Positions 1 through 8,078 of a stretch of 35,425 nt of DNA are shown here, one piece after another. The notes below the pieces were generated by a model, which was not told the DNA's origin, did no database searches, and saw only the letters and a program-made list of their open reading frames with translations. Each line of letters begins with the position of its first letter. The stretch's first letter is position 1. This DNA is from Lachnospiraceae bacterium. GTDB taxonomy: Bacteria; Bacillota; Clostridia; Lachnospirales; Lachnospiraceae. The DNA lies in contig JAGAQI010000011.1 of the NCBI GenBank assembly GCA_017622795.1, positions 1 through 35,425 of the forward strand. The letters are read 5' to 3'. The position numbers and the translations under genes were made by a program.

Positions 1-79
1 GTAAAAATACTACCGGGAGTCTTTTTTTTACTGTATTTTGTCACAAGTATTTACGGTATTCTTTAGGACTTGAAAAGAG

Positions 80-85
80 TATAAT
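80..85 (+). promoter_or_regulatory. Possible -10 box upstream of the sugar ABC transporter operon
   Basis: A perfect TATAAT lies 75 bases before the transporter start. No good -35 is seen at 16-18 bp spacing, so the promoter may depend on an activator; this is inference. The window opens with CCGGGAGT followed by seven T at 14-28, which may be the right arm of a terminator for a gene outside the window. Confidence 0.4.
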
Positions 86-159
86 AACCTCATAAAACAA
101 AGAGGATGTCTTTGAAGCCTTATAAGCAACAGAATAGGGCAAAAAATAAGGAGGCTATT

Positions 160-1611
160 ATGAAAAAAACGAAAGTACAAGGTAATGGATGGACCGACAA
201 GGTCTATTATGTTACAAGATTCGGTACGATTCTTGGACTCATGATGATGTTCTTTCCGGCAGCAAATCCGGGTTATGTATGTAACTTAATCAATAAGAAT
301 TTATCGCTTTTCACTACAGCAGTTTCTTATGATTCCCTTACTACACTGGCCATGAGACCGTTAGACAAAGGCTGGGTGCAGAACAGCAGTTTTCTTATGC
401 TGATGACTGCAGCAGCAGTTTTATGCGTGGGAATAGCGCTTGGCGCGGTGGCTGCCTGCATGTCGGTAGGCAACTTAAAACTTAAACGTATCGGTAACTG
501 GTTTGGCCTTGGCGGTGCGGCTGTTATGGCTGTGGGCTTGGGTGTTATGTATAAGGCATATGAAAGCTTCGGCAATTCCAGCAGACCGGAAAAGGTGTAT
601 AATATATTCCCTAACGGTATGTACATATATGCAGGCCTTACTGTGATACTTTTGGTGGCAAATATCATAATTATTCTGTTCCAGCCAAGAGCAGCAAAAG
701 AAGATCAGTGTGAAATCAAAACTCCGATGAAGCTGTTTTTGATGTTTGTTCCGATTATTGCCTTCGTATTTGTATTCTCTTACCTGCCTCTTTGGGGTTG
801 GAGATATGCATTCTTCGATTACAAGGCCGGTGAAACCCTGACTATGGATAAGTTCGTAGGATTTAAGTGGTTTACCTTCCTGTTTGAAAACGAAGCCACC
901 AGAGGCGATATCATGCGTGTATTAAAGAACACTTTGATTATGAGTGGTCTTGGTATTGCAACCAGCTGGATTCCGATGGCCTTTGCAATTTTTCTTACAG
1001 AAATCAAGTGCGGCTGGTTCCGTCGCATGGTGCAGACATTCACTACCATTCCTAACTTTATCAGCTGGGTATTGGTGTATGCGATTGCCTTTGCAATTTT
1101 CTCTACCGAAGGTTTTGTTAATAACTTTTTAACTGATATCACAGGAGATCCGCATTCTACTAACTATCTGTTAAGTGAGTCCGGAACCTGGTTTAAAATG
1201 CTGGCCTGGGGTATGTGGAAGGGCACCGGTTGGAGCGCTATTATTTACATCTCCGGTATCTCCGGTATCGACCAGCAGTTATATGAAGCTGCTACCGTAG
1301 ACGGTGCAGGACGTTTCCAGAAGATGTGGCATATCACAGTGCCGGGCTTAATTCCAACCTTCTGCGTGTTACTGCTTATGTCCGTTGCGAATATTTTAAG
1401 TAACGGTATGGACCAGTACTTAGTATTTGAAAATGCAAAAAATGCGGTAGATATTGAAGTTCTTGACTTGTATGTTTATAAAATCGGTATCGGTAAAGGC
1501 TTAGTTCCTCTGTCCACTGTAGTAGGTATGGTAAAAACCCTTGTCAGCGTTACCTTGCTGTTCCTGGCAAACGGTGTTTCCAAAGCCATCCGTGGCGAGA
1601 GTATTATGTAG
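160..1611 (+). CDS. Carbohydrate ABC transporter permease (LplB/MalF-like) with an extended N-terminal membrane region
   Basis: This is one of two integral membrane subunits of a binding-protein-dependent sugar importer. The ATG at 160 is preferred over an in-frame ATG at 106 because AAGGAGG lies 6 nt before it; this gives 483 residues. The C-terminal ~290 residues are the usual LplB-type permease: a helix with SYLPLWGW, then the EAA loop YEAATVDGAGRFQKMWHIT followed by VPG, which docks on the ATPase. The first ~190 residues add about four hydrophobic segments that family members of ~300 residues lack. The second permease follows after 15 nt and the binding protein after that. No ATPase gene is present, so a shared MsmK-type ATPase elsewhere is likely (inference). 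The substrate is probably a glucan oligosaccharide, judged only from the GH5 enzyme downstream. Confidence 0.9.
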   Translation: MKKTKVQGNGWTDKVYYVTRFGTILGLMMMFFPAANPGYVCNLINKNLSLFTTAVSYDSLTTLAMRPLDKGWVQNSSFLMLMTAAAVLCVGIALGAVAACMSVGNLKLKRIGNWFGLGGAAVMAVGLGVMYKAYESFGNSSRPEKVYNIFPNGMYIYAGLTVILLVANIIIILFQPRAAKEDQCEIKTPMKLFLMFVPIIAFVFVFSYLPLWGWRYAFFDYKAGETLTMDKFVGFKWFTFLFENEATRGDIMRVLKNTLIMSGLGIATSWIPMAFAIFLTEIKCGWFRRMVQTFTTIPNFISWVLVYAIAFAIFSTEGFVNNFLTDITGDPHSTNYLLSESGTWFKMLAWGMWKGTGWSAIIYISGISGIDQQLYEAATVDGAGRFQKMWHITVPGLIPTFCVLLLMSVANILSNGMDQYLVFENAKNAVDIEVLDLYVYKIGIGKGLVPLSTVVGMVKTLVSVTLLFLANGVSKAIRGESIM

Positions 1612-1626
1612 TGGAGGTGAGAGGCT

Positions 1627-2598
1627 ATGGCGAAAACAAAACAGGAAAAGCTGGACTTAAAAGCAGAAAAGCGGTATTATAAAACCCATAAGAAAAAGCA
1701 GAAATTCACGGCGGGTGATGTTGTTTTCAACATCCTTAACTATGCGTTTTTCGGAATCTTTACGATAAGCTGTATCTTCCCGTTTTATTATCTGTTTATT
1801 AACACAATTTCAGATAATTCTTTGGTAAGAATCGGCGCTATCAACTTTATTCCAAAGGGATTGCATTTGGAGAACTACCTGTCTCTTCTTGGTGCGGAAG
1901 AAATTCTGGATGCTTTTGTGGTATCTGCATCCCGAACAGTTATCGGTACAGCACTGATGGTTGTGGTATCTGCCCTGGCAGGTTATCTTATGACCAAGCA
2001 GGAAATGTGGCACAGAAAAATCTGGTATCGTTTTCTTGTAATTACCATGTATTTTAATGCAGGTTTAGTACCTACCTACCTAAACTTTTTAATGTTAGGT
2101 TTAACCGAAAATTACCTGGTATATATTATACCGGCCATTGTTCAGCCGTATAATATTATCCTTGTAAAAACTTACATAGAATCTATTCCGGCAGAACTGG
2201 AGGAAAGTGCCTTCATCGATGGCGCCAGTCATATGAAGATTTTCCGCAACATTATCTGGCCGCTCAGTAAGCCGATTCTTGCTACCATTGCTATCTTTGG
2301 TGCGGTTGGTCACTGGAACTCTTTCATGGATTCCATTCTTTACATGAGTGGTACACCGGAATTACAGACTTTACAGCACAGATTGTATATTTATCTGAAC
2401 CAGACCACCAGCCTGGCTAACTTTATGAACGGTAATATCGGTAGCGGAGCTGCAGCAGATGCAATGGCGTCGGTGATGGATGCAAAGACGATCAAGTATA
2501 CCATTTCCATGGTAACGGTTATTCCTATCTTGGCAGTATATCCTTTCATGCAGCGTTATTTCGAAAAGGGTATTATGTTAGGCGCGGTTAAGGGCTAA
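1627..2598 (+). CDS. Carbohydrate ABC transporter permease (YtcP/MalG-like)
   Basis: This is the second permease subunit of the sugar importer, 323 residues, typical for the MalG/YtcP group. It has a basic cytoplasmic N-terminus (residues 1-30), about six membrane segments, and an EAA loop near residues 195-215 (LEESAFIDGASHMKIFRNI followed by WPLSKP). It ends PFMQRYFEKGIMLGAVKG, the usual tail of this subfamily. GGAGGTGAGAGGC precedes the ATG. It lies 15 nt after the first permease and 77 nt before the binding-protein gene, so the three form one unit. It should pair with the first permease in the membrane and move substrate delivered by the lipoprotein. Confidence 0.93.
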   Translation: MAKTKQEKLDLKAEKRYYKTHKKKQKFTAGDVVFNILNYAFFGIFTISCIFPFYYLFINTISDNSLVRIGAINFIPKGLHLENYLSLLGAEEILDAFVVSASRTVIGTALMVVVSALAGYLMTKQEMWHRKIWYRFLVITMYFNAGLVPTYLNFLMLGLTENYLVYIIPAIVQPYNIILVKTYIESIPAELEESAFIDGASHMKIFRNIIWPLSKPILATIAIFGAVGHWNSFMDSILYMSGTPELQTLQHRLYIYLNQTTSLANFMNGNIGSGAAADAMASVMDAKTIKYTISMVTVIPILAVYPFMQRYFEKGIMLGAVKG

Positions 2599-2637
2599 AA
2601 AATGATTTTTACAGGTCGGAGGAGGCCTGTTGAAATA

Positions 2638-2652
2638 CGGGAATGCTTCCCG
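2638..2652 (+). other. Small hairpin in the leader of the binding-protein gene
   Basis: CGGGAA and TTCCCG pair around a 3-nt loop, 9 nt before AAAGGAGGA and the lipoprotein ATG. A second weaker ACAGG/CCTGT pair lies just upstream (2611-2630). Such structures between permease and binding-protein genes can protect the 5' end of a processed message. That role is inferred. Confidence 0.35.
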
Positions 2653-2675
2653 GAAAATAAAGGAGGACAATAAAA

Positions 2676-4463
2676 ATGAAGCATTTATGGAAAAGAGTGC
2701 TGGCAATGTTACTTGCAGCTACTATGGTGTTTTCTTTAGCAGCCTGCGGCAGCAAGGATGACAATAAGGGTAGTAATCCTACATCCGCACCTGGTGAAAG
2801 CAGCACAAACAACGGCGGTAATACCGCAGACACAGGAAATAAAAAGGAAGACAGAGGTGAGCCGGTGGAGCTTACTGTATACAGCCAGTTAGCAAACTTC
2901 TCCGGTGAACAGGTAGGTTGGTTTGCAAAGCTTATGTTAGATAAGTTTAATGTTAAGTTAATGATTATTCCTGACTCTGACGGTGTATTTGATACCCGTA
3001 TGGAATCCGGTAATCTGGGTGACCTGGTAGTATTCGGAAGTACCGGTGCGGACTATAAGAGAGCCGTAGCGGAGGATATGTTATTTAACTGGGAAGAAGA
3101 TGACTTGCTTTCCGAATACGGTCCTTACATCAAAGAGAATATGTCTATTGCATTAGAAGCAAACAGAAACTTAAACAATGACATTGCAGGTAAAAACAAT
3201 ATTTACGGTTTCGGTCATGGTGTAGCCAAGGCAGATGCCGGCAGCATTGAAGAATTTTTCTATACATGGGATCTCCGTTGGGATTTATACAAGCAGTTAG
3301 GCTATCCGGTAGTGAAGAGCTTAGATGACATGATTACCTTATTCAAGGACATGAAGGCAATTTGCCCAACCGATGACAATGGCAAGGAAACCTACGCTAT
3401 GTCCTTATGGCCTGACTGGGATGGTAACATGGTTATGTATGTTAAGTCCATGGCAACTGCATGGTATGGTTATGATGAATTCCACTTAGGTCTTTACGAT
3501 TGTGATACCGGTAAGTTCTACGGTGCCCTGGATGAAAACGGTCCTTACATTGAAATGTTAAGATTCTTTAATAAGATGTACCGCGAAGGCTTGCTTGATC
3601 CGGATTCCATGACCCAGACTTATGATGAAATGGCATCCAAGGTAATTGCAGGTGGTGTTTTCTTCTCTATCTTTAACTATGCAGGTAGTGCAGCATACAA
3701 TACAGAAAATCATTTAGCAGAAAATAAGTATATGGCAACAATGCTTCCGGAAGGTGCTTCCCCAATCGTTTACGGCTTAAGTCCATACGGTGGAAACAGA
3801 GTTTGGTCCATCGGGGCAAACAGCCAGTATCCGGAGCTTTGTATGGAAATTCTCAACTGGTTATCTACACCGGAAGGTTATCTGACTTCTGAATACGGTC
3901 CTAAGGGATTAATTTGGGACTACGATGCAGAGGGCTACACATATTTGACCGAGTTTGGTAAGAAGTGTATCACTACGGGTGAAACCATGATGGAAGGTGA
4001 ATATGCAGGATTCTCCTATAATGACGGACGTCAGCAGATGAACAACATCACCTGGTCCAGAAATGCAATGAACCCGGATTCCAATGGAGAAACCTACAAC
4101 TGGGAAGCTTGGAGGAGCAATGTAGCAGAGGCTTCCTGTGAAATGGCACAGGACTGGAGAGACTATACCGGTGCTGTAAGACCAAATGAGTACTTAAAGT
4201 CCAAGAACTATAAGGTTGCTCCGGCTACTACCTATGCCGAAACTGCAAAGAGCGATGAGCTGGAAGTTATTTGGAATCAGGTAACTAACTGTATTACAAC
4301 CGGTTCCTGGAAGTGTATCTATGCAAAGTCCGATGGTCAGTTTAATAAGGAACTCAAGCAGATGATCACTGACGCGAAAGCATACAATTATGATAAATGT
4401 ATCGAATGGTGCGAAGAAAATGCAAAGATTCGTCATCAGTTAGAGGAAGCAACAAGACAGTAA
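2676..4463 (+). CDS. Extracellular solute-binding lipoprotein of the sugar ABC transporter
   Basis: This protein captures the sugar outside the cell and hands it to the permeases. The N-terminus is a lipoprotein signal: a basic start, a hydrophobic stretch and the lipobox SLAAC with Cys24 as the lipidated residue. A Ser/Thr/Asn/Gly-rich linker follows to about residue 60, then a family-1-type binding fold with many aromatic residues (WDLRWDLYKQLGYPV, MSLWPDWDGN) that suit sugar stacking. At 595 residues it is long for the class but typical of LipO/YtcQ-type proteins. A near-consensus AAAGGAGGA precedes the ATG. A strong terminator 16 nt after the stop probably makes this the most abundant product of the operon. 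The exact ligand cannot be read from sequence. Confidence 0.92.
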   Translation: MKHLWKRVLAMLLAATMVFSLAACGSKDDNKGSNPTSAPGESSTNNGGNTADTGNKKEDRGEPVELTVYSQLANFSGEQVGWFAKLMLDKFNVKLMIIPDSDGVFDTRMESGNLGDLVVFGSTGADYKRAVAEDMLFNWEEDDLLSEYGPYIKENMSIALEANRNLNNDIAGKNNIYGFGHGVAKADAGSIEEFFYTWDLRWDLYKQLGYPVVKSLDDMITLFKDMKAICPTDDNGKETYAMSLWPDWDGNMVMYVKSMATAWYGYDEFHLGLYDCDTGKFYGALDENGPYIEMLRFFNKMYREGLLDPDSMTQTYDEMASKVIAGGVFFSIFNYAGSAAYNTENHLAENKYMATMLPEGASPIVYGLSPYGGNRVWSIGANSQYPELCMEILNWLSTPEGYLTSEYGPKGLIWDYDAEGYTYLTEFGKKCITTGETMMEGEYAGFSYNDGRQQMNNITWSRNAMNPDSNGETYNWEAWRSNVAEASCEMAQDWRDYTGAVRPNEYLKSKNYKVAPATTYAETAKSDELEVIWNQVTNCITTGSWKCIYAKSDGQFNKELKQMITDAKAYNYDKCIEWCEENAKIRHQLEEATRQ

Positions 4464-4478
4464 TATGGTAAAATTCAG

Positions 4479-4511
4479 AAAGGGGCGGCGCAAAGGTGCC
4501 AGCCCCTTTTC
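4479..4511 (+). terminator. Intrinsic terminator inside the glucan-utilisation operon
   Basis: AAGGGGC pairs with GCCCCTT and is extended by GGCGC/GTGCC around an AAAG loop, with one bulged A, and ends in TTTT. It lies between the binding-protein gene and the YesL-like gene. I see no convincing promoter in the 24 nt after it, so the two downstream genes probably depend on read-through. Confidence 0.8.
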
Positions 4512-4535
4512 TTGCAAAGATAAGGTATTAAGTAT

Positions 4536-5156
4536 ATGAAGCTTTTTAGTGTAGACGGACCGTTATACAATTTTTTCAGCCGTTTGTTAGATATGATAAA
4601 ACTGAATATTTTATGGTTTTTGTTTTCTCTGCCGATTGTAACCATTGGTGCCTCTACGGTCGCCGCTTTTTCTATCACATTAAAAATGATAGATGAGAGA
4701 GAGGGTTATATAGCAAAACAATTCTGGACAGCATTTAAATCAAATTTGAAACAGGGAATTCCGGCAGGAATTCTAAACCTGTTTTTTGCGTATGCGTTAT
4801 ATTTGGATTTTCAGTTGTTTCATGCGGTGGAAGGTAATCCGATTTACTTTTTGATTCTTGGAATTGTGGGCTGTGTTATGTGCTTTTGCTATTTTATTTA
4901 CGCTTATGCACTGATGGCCAGATATGATAACACGTTACTGAAAACCTTGAAAAATTCTATGGATATCAGTGTAAAATATTTTGGAAGAACGGTAATGATT
5001 GCAGTGGTTGTGGCAATCGAAATTATTGTATTCATGTTTAATACAACTACGATGTTTTTAGGTCTGCTGATATGCCCTGCGGTAATTTTTTTGACAATCA
5101 GTGGTCCTGCAATGTATATCTTTAGGGATATCGAAAGAAAATCAAAGGAAGGTTAA
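4536..5156 (+). CDS. YesL-like (DUF624) membrane protein
   Basis: This 206-residue protein resembles the YesL/DUF624 family, which is usually encoded beside LplB/YtcP sugar transporters and YesM/YesN regulators. Its biochemical role is unknown. It has about five hydrophobic segments. The family hallmark is the early FLFSLPIVTIGASTVAAF at residues 29-46, followed by a short loop with an acidic ERE; the C-terminal tail is charged. It ends 2 nt before the GH5 gene and is probably co-translated with it. The family assignment rests on the motif and the context. Confidence 0.82.
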   Translation: MKLFSVDGPLYNFFSRLLDMIKLNILWFLFSLPIVTIGASTVAAFSITLKMIDEREGYIAKQFWTAFKSNLKQGIPAGILNLFFAYALYLDFQLFHAVEGNPIYFLILGIVGCVMCFCYFIYAYALMARYDNTLLKTLKNSMDISVKYFGRTVMIAVVVAIEIIVFMFNTTTMFLGLLICPAVIFLTISGPAMYIFRDIERKSKEG

Positions 5157-5158
5157 CT

Positions 5159-7867
5159 ATGAAAGTTTGGAAAAAAAGAGGCTTAGCCTTATTACTTAGC
5201 ACAGCGATGGTGTTTTCCCTGGCAGCCTGCGGAAATAAAAACACTACACCGGAGATAACTCCTACGGTGGCTCCGAGCGCAACCGAAGCGGTTGAACCAA
5301 CCGCAGTGCCAACAAAAGCGCCGGCTGCACCTACTGCGGAGCCAACAGCTAGAACAGCTCCGACAGAAGCTCCAACAGCAACACCGGAGCCAACAGCAAC
5401 GCCAAAACCAACAGCAACACCAAAACCAACGGCAACTCCGTTTCCTGTTGCTGCCGGTACGGAAGCTTTTCGAGAGTTAACAGCGGAGCAGATGGTCGCG
5501 GAAATGGGCACCGGTTGGAACCTTGGTAATACCATGGATGGCCACACCGGTTTTACTCCGCTGGAAACGCAGTGGCAGCCGTATGTTACTACCAAAGAAC
5601 TGATTACTGCGGTGCACGATGCGGGATTTAATACGGTGCGTGTTCCTGTTACCTGGGGAAACATGATTGATGATGAAAATGGTTATGCCATTAACGAAAA
5701 GTGGATATCAAGAGTGCAGGAAATCGTAGATTACTGTGTTTCTCAGGATATGTATTGTATTATAAATATTCATCATGACGGAGCAGAGCAGACCGGCTGG
5801 ATTCGTGTGGCCGCCGATGACCTGGGTCCGGTAAAAGAAAAGTTTGCAGCGGTGTGGAAACACATAGCAGAACGCTTTAGAGATTATGATGAACATTTGA
5901 TTTTTGAATCCATGAATGAAGTGACAGGTCCGGATGGTTCCGCTGCCGGAATTAAGAAGGATATGCAAGTCATCATGGAATTGAATCAGATTTTTGTAGA
6001 TACGGTTCGTGCGACAGGCAGCAATAATGTAAAGCGATGGCTGTCAGTACCGGGCAGATATACCAATATTAAAAATACAACCAATGAGGAATATGGCTTC
6101 GAAATGCCAAAGGACGAGGCTGGTCATTTGTTCCTTGCAGTGCATGACTATGACTGGAATTTTGGTCTGAATGAAGACAGTCCTTCTAAGACTTACGGAG
6201 AAGCAGCGGCAGCCAGTCTGGAGGCAAATATGCAGAAGCTTTCCAAGTTTATTGACGCAGGCTATCCGGTTATTTTGGGCGAATACGGTGCAATTGATAA
6301 AAACAACACCACAGAACGCGCATACTATGCAGAAGCGGTCAATTATATGTGTAAAAAGATCGGTATTGTTCCGGTGTGGTGGGATGCCGGCGCATTTAAT
6401 CATGATGACCCGAATAAGACAGATTTCTGCTTTACTCTGATTCGTCGTGATACTTATGAATTGATGTATCCGGAATTAACCTATGGCATTATGCGTGGTT
6501 TTAACTTAGATTACACCAGTCTTGCCGATGTTGTGAAGGGTTGTGACACAGTGGCCATGACCGACATCCTGTTGGATTCTGCCGGCACGGTAGTTGCCGA
6601 TGGCAAGGTATCTTTAGAGGTTGGTAAGTATGTTACGATAGAGAGTGAAAAAAATCCTGCGGAATGTAACGATGTGATTCTGTGGAAAACTTCTAATCCG
6701 GATGTGGCTACTGTTTACAATGGTATGATCCATGGAAAGAGTATTGGTACGGCAATCATCACAGCATATTCCATGTATGGTGATGTGCAGGAGGAAATTA
6801 CGGTTATTGTAAACGCACAGACTTCTAAGGCGAAATGTACCAAAATTGTACTCCCTCAAACTACAATTACGATGCAGCAGGGTACACATACCAATCTGCA
6901 GGCAAAGATGAAGCCGGATAATACCGATGCAGTACTTTCTTATAAGTCTACAAATGAGAAAATCTGTACGGTAAATGAATTTGGTGAAATTACAGCTCAT
7001 CAGGCAGGAATCGCATATGTTGTAATTCAGTCTTCCACCGGTTTTTGTAAGGAAGTAAAGGTTAAGGTTTCCGCAGTATCTTCTACCGGTGAAATTCAGG
7101 TGGCATTGAATGCATATTTCAGTGATGGTGCACACAATTATTACGGCAATGATATAGGTGAGGCTGTAACTATCACAGGAAATGGCCAGTACACCGTAGT
7201 GATTGATGCATCCACCGACCTTTCCGATGCGGCTAAGGCAGCAGGTGTAACCAGTCTGGCAGGTATTGGCTCCTTGTATATTAAGGATTATCTGGTAACA
7301 ACAGCAGTAAAAGCAAAAACAGAAGCGGCAACCTGCGAAATCAAGTATGATAAGATTGTGGTAGACGGTCAGGAATTAACGATTACCCAGACGGCCCCAA
7401 AGAGTGCATTGAAGGGCGGAATACTGGATACCGGAGACCCATTTAACGCATGGGACGGTTCCGCTGTGGCAGAGGTTACTGCAAACAGTGACTTCTCCTT
7501 AAATATTGCAGGACATCCGGAACCAAAGCGTATTGAAGTAACCTTTACGGTTTCCAATCTGGTATTTGAATCGACAGAGACCGTGGAAACCGTTCCAATT
7601 ACTTCCATTAAGGCAACGGAGACAGAGGCAACCATGGCAGTAGGTGAAACAAGGGAATTCACCATTACTGTAGAACCTGGTATTACAACAGAAAAAATTG
7701 CATTTATGTCCGATGACAGTTCTGTAGCTGTCGTTGAAGTAACAGGAAAATTACCGGAAGATGGCAAGGTAACGGTTAAAGTAACCTGCCTTAAGGCCGG
7801 TAAAGCAAATATTACCGCTATGGGTGAGCAGAGAGGTAAAGTAAAGATAAAGATTACTGCTAAGTAG
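5159..7867 (+). CDS. GH5-family endoglucanase-like lipoprotein with Ig-like (Big_2) domains
   Basis: This is a surface-anchored beta-glucan hydrolase of 902 residues. The lipobox SLAAC places the lipidated Cys at 24. Residues 30-97 are a Pro/Thr/Ala/Glu linker with ATPKPT repeats, suited to span the cell wall. The GH5 catalytic domain covers ~105-450: GTGWNLGNTMDG at 117-128, the HH pair at 205-206, FESMNEV with acid/base Glu254, HDY at 329-331, ILGEYGA with nucleophile Glu375, and VWWDAGAF at 406-413. Two Big_2-like beta domains follow (~480-552 and ~558-638). Next comes a ~160-residue region (~643-803) resembling a beta-rich carbohydrate-binding module that I cannot name, then a third Ig-like domain (~812-902). 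It probably generates oligosaccharides for the upstream transporter. The specific substrate (cellulose, mixed-linkage glucan, mannan) is uncertain. Confidence 0.9.
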   Translation: MKVWKKRGLALLLSTAMVFSLAACGNKNTTPEITPTVAPSATEAVEPTAVPTKAPAAPTAEPTARTAPTEAPTATPEPTATPKPTATPKPTATPFPVAAGTEAFRELTAEQMVAEMGTGWNLGNTMDGHTGFTPLETQWQPYVTTKELITAVHDAGFNTVRVPVTWGNMIDDENGYAINEKWISRVQEIVDYCVSQDMYCIINIHHDGAEQTGWIRVAADDLGPVKEKFAAVWKHIAERFRDYDEHLIFESMNEVTGPDGSAAGIKKDMQVIMELNQIFVDTVRATGSNNVKRWLSVPGRYTNIKNTTNEEYGFEMPKDEAGHLFLAVHDYDWNFGLNEDSPSKTYGEAAAASLEANMQKLSKFIDAGYPVILGEYGAIDKNNTTERAYYAEAVNYMCKKIGIVPVWWDAGAFNHDDPNKTDFCFTLIRRDTYELMYPELTYGIMRGFNLDYTSLADVVKGCDTVAMTDILLDSAGTVVADGKVSLEVGKYVTIESEKNPAECNDVILWKTSNPDVATVYNGMIHGKSIGTAIITAYSMYGDVQEEITVIVNAQTSKAKCTKIVLPQTTITMQQGTHTNLQAKMKPDNTDAVLSYKSTNEKICTVNEFGEITAHQAGIAYVVIQSSTGFCKEVKVKVSAVSSTGEIQVALNAYFSDGAHNYYGNDIGEAVTITGNGQYTVVIDASTDLSDAAKAAGVTSLAGIGSLYIKDYLVTTAVKAKTEAATCEIKYDKIVVDGQELTITQTAPKSALKGGILDTGDPFNAWDGSAVAEVTANSDFSLNIAGHPEPKRIEVTFTVSNLVFESTETVETVPITSIKATETEATMAVGETREFTITVEPGITTEKIAFMSDDSSVAVVEVTGKLPEDGKVTVKVTCLKAGKANITAMGEQRGKVKIKITAK

Positions 7868-7884
7868 AATTTATAGTTTTTCAT

Positions 7885-7920
7885 AAAAGACCCCGGAATG
7901 ATTTGATTCCGGGGTCTTTT
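7885..7920 (+). terminator. Intrinsic terminator after the GH5 gene
   Basis: A perfect 15-bp stem, AAAAGACCCCGGAAT with its complement, closes on a 6-nt loop and ends in TTTT. It lies 18 nt after the stop codon. It closes the transporter/glucanase operon. Confidence 0.92.
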
Positions 7921-8007
7921 GCGAATATAGAAATTTAATTCTACGGTAATCTTTATTCCTGATAATTCATACAGCTGGAAATCAGAGAGAAAAAACCACA
8001 GAAAATC

Positions 8008-8037
8008 TTGCGCAGTTCGACAAAACTAGTGTATAAT
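8008..8037 (+). promoter_or_regulatory. Sigma-A-type promoter of the response regulator gene
   Basis: TTGCGC and TATAAT are separated by 18 bp, 42 bases before the coding start. The -10 is perfect and the -35 is partial. Confidence 0.6.
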
Positions 8038-8078
8038 ACAGTATAAAGGAATAGTATGCCATTTTTAGGGAGAGCAGT

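Noticed and set aside
5340-5450. Short direct repeats as a microsatellite or regulatory repeat
   Set aside because: They encode the ATPKPT-type linker of the secreted GH5 protein, which is common in wall-spanning enzymes.
5122-5664. 180-codon open frame on the minus strand opposite the GH5 linker, rich in Val/Gly/Ala
   Set aside because: It is the complement of the low-complexity Pro/Thr linker and GH5 domain, has no ribosome site, and its composition simply mirrors the linker codons.
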